Assembly (NCBI GenBank): GCA_033807695.1
Contig: CM066300.1
Location: 1,116,001 to 1,180,000 of the forward strand
Length of the DNA stretch: 64,000 bases
Direction: 5' to 3'
Source: Daedaleopsis sinensis
Taxonomy: Eukaryota > Basidiomycota > Agaricomycetes > Polyporales > Polyporaceae
The notes below the pieces were generated by a model. The model was not told the DNA's origin, did no database searches, and saw only the letters and a list, made by a program, of their open reading frames with translations. This document shows, piece after piece, positions 57,372 to 64,000 of this stretch (positions are counted from its first letter, which is position 1; each line of letters begins with the position of its first letter). Both the position numbers and the translations under genes were made by a program.

Positions 57372-59464
57372 ATGCTCCGCTCGACTCTGCCTCTGCTCTC
57401 CGCCTCGATTATACTATGTGCACTCGCTCTCGTGGACACTACTGGGGCGGTGGACGTCACTTGGATCACTCCAGCACGCGGAGACGCGTACACTTCTGGC
57501 GACACGATTGTGGGGCGGTGGGATGCAGACTACCCGGTGGTGTCCCCGTCCTTCCGACTATGCATGCACGAGGCCGCCCAGGGTCGCCGCCACGACGAAC
57601 ACGAATACGAATACAATGACGGTGGCGATGACGGTGACGAATACGAAGGCGACGGTGACGGTGATGAGGACGGTGACGGTGACGAGGACGGCGACGGCGA
57701 CGGCGGTGACGGTGACGAGGATGAAGACGAAGACCACGGAACAGGCAGCGGGAGTGCCGACGACGGGACATGCGGCGCGGCCGTGTGGCCGACCATAGAG
57801 CGTTCGGACACCGACACCTCGTACATGATCCACATGTGAGCTTTCTTCGACTGCTCCTGGGCCGATGGTCTCAGGTCTGAACGGCGCGAACGTCCCCTGC
57901 TGCAGGGTTCTGCCCGATGCCGCCGCGGTCGCGTACTGCTATCTGGAGATGGTGGACGACTTCGGCGACAAGATGCCCTCGCCGCCGTTCATCTTCGGCC
58001 GTGAGTACTTGAGTCGTCATTCGTCGTTCATCCCAGTAACCGACTCTGTTAGCCCTAACGACCATGCCCGAAGGCGCTGCCGTGGCTAGTGCTGCAGCGG
58101 CGGGGACAGGTGTGGACGGGTATGTTGGCCCGCCCTTGCCTGCGACGACTTCTCCCATCGCTTCCACCGTAACTGTAACTGCCGCCGCCGCCGTTCTGGT
58201 GTCCAGCACAGTCACCTCCCCGTCTAGCATCACACCCACCTCCCCGTCACCGTCGCCACCATCCAGCGTAAGTCCCGTCGTCCCAATCAACGCCGCCCCC
58301 GACACCGCCCCCTCGCCCGCTTCCACCTCCCCAGCCAGCTCCGACCGGCCGCAAACAACACCCGCGCTCGACGAAACCCGCATGCCCGCGCCCACCGCCG
58401 CGTACGCCGTCCCGCTCGCGCTCGTCCTCGCGGTCCTCCTCGCCGCGGGCGCCCTCGTCGCGCGCCAGCGCCGCCAGCTCCGCGCCGAGCGCGCGCGGGA
58501 ACGCACGACACTCACCACGCGCCCGACGGGGCCCTCGCGCCACTCCACCCTCAGCTACGCCGGCTTCGTCGCGCTGGGGCGCGGGCGCGCCCCGCTTGGC
58601 TCCAGCTTGGGCTCCGCGGCGGGCGAGGGCTTGGTGGCGGGGATGGGCGGACTGTCAATGGGCGCGGGGGCGGGGGCGGGCGGGGAGGCACCGTCGCGCT
58701 CGACGAGCGTGAACGTGATGCGCGCGTGGCGGCGGGATGTGTCGCGCTACGAGCGGCGTGCGCGCGAGCACCCGGACCCGTTCGCAGATCCGTTCGCGGA
58801 CGACGAGACGTACGTCGCGCGCACGGAGGACGCGCTCAGCGTCGTGTCGTCGTCGAGCACGGCGGACCCGAAGCGCTGGCAGCGGCCGTACGAGTTACAC
58901 CCCCAGGCGCGCCGCACGACGCGGGCGCCGTTCGGCGGTGACGGTGATAGTCGCAGGCACGCGTTCCCGGCGCCGTCGCCCATCGCACACTCGCCGCTGT
59001 ATGCCCCTGGCGATCCCGGGCATGGGCGGCGCGGCTACGAGCTGCACGACTGCGCTCCTGCGCGGCGGGAGTCCGACTACCCATATGAAGAACACGCATA
59101 CGAACGCGAACATGCATACACGCACTCACCCGCATACGCGCGCGCACACGCACGCGCATACGAACGCCACCGCGAACGCGAACAGGAGGGCGCAGACGAG
59201 GGCGCGTCGGTGACGGACGACATCATGTCGCGCTACTGCGCCTTCTCCCCGATCCCGCTCTCTCCCCCTGCTCCTCCTCCTGCCCCTCCTCCAGCTCCTC
59301 CAGTTCCCGCTGCGCCGCCGCCTCCCCCGCTGTCCCCTGCCCCTCCTCTCCTCGCTACGCCGCTGCCCCCGCGGCGAGAGTTCGAAGAGTGCGCGGCGGT
59401 GGTGCCGGTGCCGGTGCGCCCGGCGCGGCTGTACGTGCGGCGGGGTGCGGAGGGGCTCCCTTAG
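57372..59464 (+). CDS. Secreted single-pass membrane protein with Kre9/Knh1-like domain
   Basis: Three exons: 57372-57835, 57906-58000, 58053-59464; 1971 nt, 656 aa, in phase. A signal peptide (MLRSTLPLLSASIILCALAL) precedes a Kre9/Knh1-type Ig-like domain (VDVTWITPARGDAYTSGDTI, VGRWDADYPV; later VLPDAAAVAYCYLEMVDDFG), which in fungi occurs in Ser/Thr-rich GPI or cell-wall proteins. The domain is interrupted by a run of about 48 Asp/Glu/Gly residues encoded by a GGTGAC-type hexamer array at about 57,615-57,735. A Ser/Thr/Pro-rich stalk follows, then a membrane segment near residues 300-322 (YAVPLALVLAVLLAAGALVA) and a 330-residue basic, Tyr/His/Arg-rich cytoplasmic tail ending in poly-Pro. 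The single-pass layout with a long tail suggests a wall-stress or surface sensor, an inference. Confidence 0.82.
57615..57735. repeat. GGTGAC/GGCGAC hexamer microsatellite within a coding exon
   Basis: Imperfect tandem GGTGAC, GGCGAC and GAGGAC units keep the frame and encode alternating Gly-Asp-Glu residues in the membrane protein. Confidence 0.9.
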
Positions 59465-59981
59465 CTATAGGCCGCCGCCCAAGACTCAGGTAGATCGGGA
59501 TATATAGGGAGCTGGAAACATCTGTCCAAAAACTGAGGAGCCAGGAAGATGCACACTGCGCACACAATACGAGACACGGGAGAGCCAGCTTGAAGTTGTG
59601 TCGGTCATGATCATACGCTGTACATAGTTTTACGTGCATCGATAAAAAGGGTGTGAATCCAAAAAGGGCGTGCCATCATCCATGGCAAGCATAGACTCCC
59701 GAGTACAACTCAACATAGCCAGACAGCGAGAGATGGTCGTCACAGCGCGCGAATAGCAGTCCCCTCTTTTTTCTTTACTCCCAGCCGCTGGCCCGGCACC
59801 CTGAGCCTCCGCGCCCCGACAGACTGTCACGCAGCTATCAAAGGTGAATTACAGCTAGATCAGCTTTCGTGCCCTGGTCGTCGGCTAGCGGGCGCTGCCC
59901 GTCCCCACAAGACGTACTTATGTATATGCTCATTGCTCTCGCAATTGCGGTCCATCGAGTAGCGAAAGTGTATTTGCTACC
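59465..59981. other. Intergenic between convergent genes, 0.5 kb
   Basis: Shared 3' flanks of the membrane-protein gene and the FunK1 gene; no coding or repeat feature seen. Confidence 0.55.
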
Positions 59982-62603
59982 CTAGCCAGAAGTGCGTTTT
60001 ATCAACTCGCGACCCTCGTGCAACAATGTAACAAACTCCTTCACTCCCCGATACGCAACACGATAAAAGAGGAGACGTAGCGTCTCAGGCTCCTCGGCAG
60101 ATTTGGATGCCCGTTTGTAGGTTGCTTCTAGGCGAAGGAGCGACTGCCACCACTTGAACAAGAGCGGAAGCAGCGCCTTCGCCATCGGCGGATGGGGTGC
60201 GTCCTCTAGGTCCTCTGTTGTCTGGACCAAATGTTGCAGCCTCATGACCACCGAGTCGCGGTATTCTGTGCTGTCTGCCAATCTTGTCCGCCAATCGTGG
60301 AACGCTGACGAGTCAGAGGGCAACGGAGGGCATGCAGAACGGGGATTGTAGACCATGGCCCACAGCGTGGCCCACCAAAATGACTGCAAGTCGTCGGTGG
60401 GAGACTGCGTGTAGCTATCTCCTGTCTCCATCGCCGTGCGCAACGCCGCAGACATGAACTCCGGCGTGCCCTTCAAGCTCATGCACGTCAGTATGTGAGG
60501 GACACTGACTAGAGGTGCAGCTCGAGACTCACCGAGATGACGCCGACGTGGTCCGATGAGAAATATTGCTCCAGAACCGCAGCCATGTCCCCGTCGTTGA
60601 TGATAGCCTTGCAGCGATCGGACAGACTGAACTGAGCGAGAACGTCCTCCAGCTCCTTGGCGTACCTTGCAATCATGAGACGGTCTTCGTCGCCGCGCAC
60701 CTCATCCATGAGTGCAGTCCAGAAGCGGTCGTCTGAGACGTCCTCCTGTGCGGATGAAGACTGCGGAGACGCCGATAACAGGTTCAGCGTGCGAAGGTCG
60801 TCGGCAATACTGAGGTGAGGATCAGCGGCGGGAGTGTCTGGTCGGTCGCCATTAGTGTTGAGGATCTTTGCCACGTCGCGTGCCGTGAAGCGCTTGCGAT
60901 GCCCCGGTTCCTGCAGTTTCAGGATGTTGCCGATGCTCACGTCTCGATGCAGATAGCCGTGAGTCAAGACCGAGAGCCAGCCTGCGCACAGTAGTTAATA
61001 CCAAACAATCCGAAAAGGGAAACCAAACCCAGTGCACTCACCGAGCATGGAGTCCAAGATGCATTCGCACAGATCCCACGCAGTCTCACAAGACTCGAGA
61101 CTTTGTCCTGCGCCCCTAAAGACGGTGACGCACAGGAAGCGAACGTCTACGCTCTTCGGAGCCTCCGTCTTGAACACTGGCCAATGGCAAGATGAGAGTT
61201 GGTCCGGCCCAGGCAAGAACATCTCATTCGACATCGAAGACCCGTCGGGGTAACACGCCTCGAACGAGTACTGGTGATCTGGCGTCCCGTAATCGCCATC
61301 GCATGCGTTGTATATTTGAGCCTCGAGACCACGCTTTGCCTTGGTAGTCCACGAGTACTTGATGACAAAGGTATTCAAGGCGGAATTCGCAGGCGGTAGT
61401 GGTTTGGAACACACGAAGGCGGTCGATTTGAAGTGTAGCCGCCCGTAACGCTCTGGAAGGTATGCCTGAGGTTCGACATCTTATGAGATAATTTAGCATT
61501 CGTTCATACGACAGACATAAAGGAGACGTGCGTAGCCAACATGAAGGTACGTCCTTGTGTTCAGAGTCCTGGAACGGCACTGGCGATATAGGAGGTCCAC
61601 GCGATAATTTGCACACCGTGGTAGCACGCCCACGGGTACAAACAGCTTGGTGGAGATACTCCTGCACAAAGAATGCCTCGCAAGGACCCTCCGAATCGGC
61701 CACGGGAAGCCGCACGGAATGGCCATCCGTGAAGGAAGGCAAGCCGGCATCCTGGGGCGTCTGCCATAGTAGCACGGACAGGAGAAGCATCTGGATGCGA
61801 AGAATATCTTCTGGGTCGGACAGGTCGAGTGGATGATTTGCAGTAAGTCCGCCTCGATGGAATATGAGGAATCGAAGCTTGCATTCGATGTGGTGGATGG
61901 CAATGACGATGTTGAACGTACGCAGAGGGTTCGCGCCGAACTGCGCTCGCGCATATGTGGCAGCCTGCTCCACCATGCTAGGCCAATGATCCTTGACCTC
62001 CACCGCGAAGAGGATCTGGAGCGCACGGCCTTTGAGCTTGCGGGGCAGACTCCAGTAACACGGAGTTCCTGAAGTAGCAGCTTCAGACGCCGCAATGAGG
62101 TCTGGCTTCAACGGGGCAGCGCCATCGACGCCGTCCGCCGTGGGCCGATCGAACTTCGAGAAAACGAGTTCGGGTTGCCAACGGTTTGAACGCTTTTTTA
62201 GACCCAAGCGACGGGCGAGCTTGTCGTAGGCCGTGTCACAGCTGGCGACACACTCAGTGAGGAATTTTTGAATGTGAAGGTAGGTCTTCCTTTCTTCTTT
62301 AGGGAGCACGGGGCCAGCGACAGAGGAGACATTCCTGAGAACTTCCATCATAAGTGCTGAGGGGTTGTCGGGAGCTGGAATATCGGGAGGAGTGTTCCAC
62401 GACTTGGGAGACAGCTTGTCTGCGACGTGTTCTGCACTGAAAGTCCATGCCTGATCCCCAATCTCGGCACGTATCACGTCTTTCAGGTCTTGGTCTTCGT
62501 GTAAGCGTGAGGCAGGCGGGGATTCGGATTCCGAGTGAACGCGGGAGCTGGACGGCTGAGAACTAGGCGTGCTCGTCGTGAACTGTGGTCTCTGCTGTTG
62601 CAT
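59982..62603 (-). CDS. FunK1-type fungal protein kinase
   Basis: Minus strand with four main coding blocks: 62603 to about 61,540; about 61,484-61,042; 60,981-60,533; 60,477-59,982. N-terminal FunK1 region: FDRPTADGVDGAAPLKPDLI, VAVEVK-like LFAVEVKDHW, LRTFNIVIAIHHIECKLRFL. Kinase core: lysine in FVIKYSW, GYLHRDVSIGNIL, an ADxD-like motif AIINDGDMAAVL, and the GTPEFMSAAL activation segment. FunK1 kinases are expanded in Basidiomycota; substrates are mostly unknown. MQQQRPQF at 62,603 is chosen as start; 62,666 is also in frame. Two junctions are uncertain. Exon 1/2 lacks a clean donor. At 60,478-60,532 the only GT-AG intron leaves the frame one base out, so the gene may be damaged. Confidence 0.8.
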
Positions 62604-63337
62604 GAGGGCGAGGGCGGATCGATGGTGGTTGAACGTCAACTTGAACACTTGAAGATGCACAGTCACTTGAGGTTAGGCTTGCCAGGCGAGCGAACCCCGA
62701 TGGCAAGAAGCTGAAGATTGCAGCGTGCGCGGTACACGATCATTAACGGATACGTACGGTCGTATGGTCGGCTCAAAGATACGTGCGGAGGAGTGCGGAG
62801 GGGCTCCCCGCCGCCCGATAATTGGATAGGGATTGGGATTTGTATACTATGTACTATATATGACGGCCGTTAGTGCGTCTTGCCAATTTAAGCTCGCGCT
62901 CGCTCGTCTGCAGCTGCTGAAGCGCTGACGCACAATGCATAACGCGTTCTCGTCTTCTGGTCACCGGCGGCGCGTCGACGATACCGCCGCAGCGTCACCG
63001 TTCCGGATGCAACCCAGATGATGTTGTATATTTCATTTATGGGGATCTACGCTAGAGTACGTTACACTCATACATACACGCGCAAACCACAGGCTTGGCT
63101 TGGCTTGAGAGCGAGCCCCAACGGCCCCGGGCAAGAAGATTACAGCGTGCGGTACACCTTATTACACGGATTATTACACGGATACGTATGCGTATGGGGG
63201 GATTAAAGGGGAGCGGTTAAAGGGGACAACAATAAGTTAGCTCGGCGCCGAGCGAACCCTATCACGATCACAGCGACGAAAACAAAAACGAAAAGAGCGA
63301 GCGAAAACAACGCTCACCCTACGCACGCCTTCACGAA
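62604..63337. other. Intergenic, 0.7 kb, with a diverged direct repeat
   Basis: Two related segments, about 62,712-62,775 and 63,135-63,200, share GATT(G/A)CAGCGTGCG...GGTACAC and GGATACGTA(C/T)G...CGTATGG. The spacing is about 420 bases. The first lies just upstream of the FunK1 gene. No ORF is supported. Confidence 0.6.
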
Positions 63338-64000
63338 TCACGCACACGGGCCAGCACTGGCCGCCTTCCCCCGCCGCCAGCCGGCGCGCACGCGGGATAT
63401 AGCTGATCGGCCCTCGAACGACGTCGACTGCGGCCGCGCCCCGTACCCTCCCCCGTGCCCTTCCTCCGCGTCCGGGCCCGGGTCCGTGTCGAGGGAGAAG
63501 CGCGAGCTGCACTCCACGCTTGGGCTCGAGCACGCCGAGTAGAACGCGGTCGACGCGGTGGCTGGGCTCCACACCTCCTCCTCCTCCTCGGCAGCCTCGA
63601 GCGCGGGATCCTGCAGCTGCAAGCGCGGAAGTGGCGAGGGGGACAGGGACAGAGCGGGCGACATACAGTCGATTGAGAAGCTGTCGCCCTCGAGGATCGG
63701 GGAGTTGTCGCGGCCGAGTGCGCAGGAGCCGGAGTCCCAGCGCCCAGCGGCGTCGTGCCGCGCAGACGAGCTGGAAGAGGCCGTGACGGTGGAGATGGAG
63801 TCTGCGGAACGCCTCCTGTTCGCGGGTGAGATGCGCATCATGGGCGTCACGGAGCGGGAGGGGCCGTCGGAGGCGTGCTCCGACCATGGTTCGCCTAGCG
63901 AAGAGGGGGTCCCGAGGACGCCTACTGCGTCGGTGCGCTCCTGAGAAAGAGTATCCAGAGCGCACCTGCCCAGCGAGCTGCCGAGGGGAATAGCAGACCG
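63338..64000 (-). CDS. Unknown Ser-rich protein, 3' part (cut by right edge)
   Basis: The frame is open from the right edge to a stop at 63,338-63,340, giving about 220 C-terminal residues. The sequence is Ser/Asp/Glu-rich and disordered: CALDTLSQERTDAVGVLGTP, SRSVTPMMRISPANRRRSAD, an acidic ALEAAEEEEEVWSPATAST and FSLDTDPGPDAEEG near the end. Several SP/TP sites suggest phosphorylation. No domain is seen, so the family cannot be told from this part. Reading this strand is preferred because the frame crosses the edge cleanly and residues are typical of fungal regulatory tails, whereas opposite-strand ORFs start within it. Confidence 0.6.
   Translation of the reverse strand, partial: RSAIPLGSSLGRCALDTLSQERTDAVGVLGTPSSLGEPWSEHASDGPSRSVTPMMRISPANRRRSADSISTVTASSSSSARHDAAGRWDSGSCALGRDNSPILEGDSFSIDCMSPALSLSPSPLPRLQLQDPALEAAEEEEEVWSPATASTAFYSACSSPSVECSSRFSLDTDPGPDAEEGHGGGYGARPQSTSFEGRSAISRVRAGWRRGKAASAGPCA

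Overview
The window is a piece of nuclear DNA from a filamentous basidiomycete (Agaricomycetes; a polypore-type fungus fits, but that is inference). The signs are GC-rich, densely packed genes with many 45-60 nt GT-AG introns, short intergenic spaces, and families typical of this group: a FunK1 kinase, Agaricomycete F-box proteins, a chromo-SET H3K9 methyltransferase and GYF and Puf proteins. There are no bacterial operons and no CRISPR. I built gene models by hand from splice signals and reading phase. Where exon lengths are listed and sum to a multiple of three, the model is internally consistent but not confirmed by transcripts. Left part (0-18 kb): 3' end of an unknown gene; an SLC33A1-type acetyl-CoA transporter; a large GYF-domain protein; a SUV39/Clr4-type histone methyltransferase (minus strand); a degenerate F-box gene; a CaMK-type kinase; and a disordered, possibly Mediator-like protein (minus strand) whose 490-nt second intron holds a 300-bp MITE-like element. 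Middle part (18-32 kb): the 5' half of a UVRAG/Vps38 gene plus its promoter is present twice, 9.9 kb apart, nearly identical. The first copy is truncated; the second continues into a complete 1084-aa gene. The roughly 7.9 kb between them has tandem repeats, many intron-like stretches on both strands and no recognisable domain. Part 32-44 kb: a Puf4/Puf5-type RNA-binding protein, a second degenerate F-box copy in inverted orientation to the first, and a repeat-rich block with an unrecognised multi-exon minus-strand gene. Right part (44-64 kb): an HMG-box factor, a class 1A-like dihydroorotate dehydrogenase, TRAPPC5/Trs31, a germ-cell-less-like BTB protein, a Swc5/BCNT protein divergent from a stand-alone cullin N-terminal protein, a small Mediator-like protein, a secreted/membrane protein with a Kre9-like domain and an Asp/Glu/Gly repeat, a FunK1 kinase, and the 3' part of an unknown gene at the edge. 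The genes do not form one pathway. Most are housekeeping (chromatin, vesicle traffic, autophagy/PI3K, RNA control, signalling), broken up by two young or plastic segments (10.7-12.8 and 39.2-44 kb; 18.2-30.2 kb) where duplications, pseudogenes and repeats concentrate.
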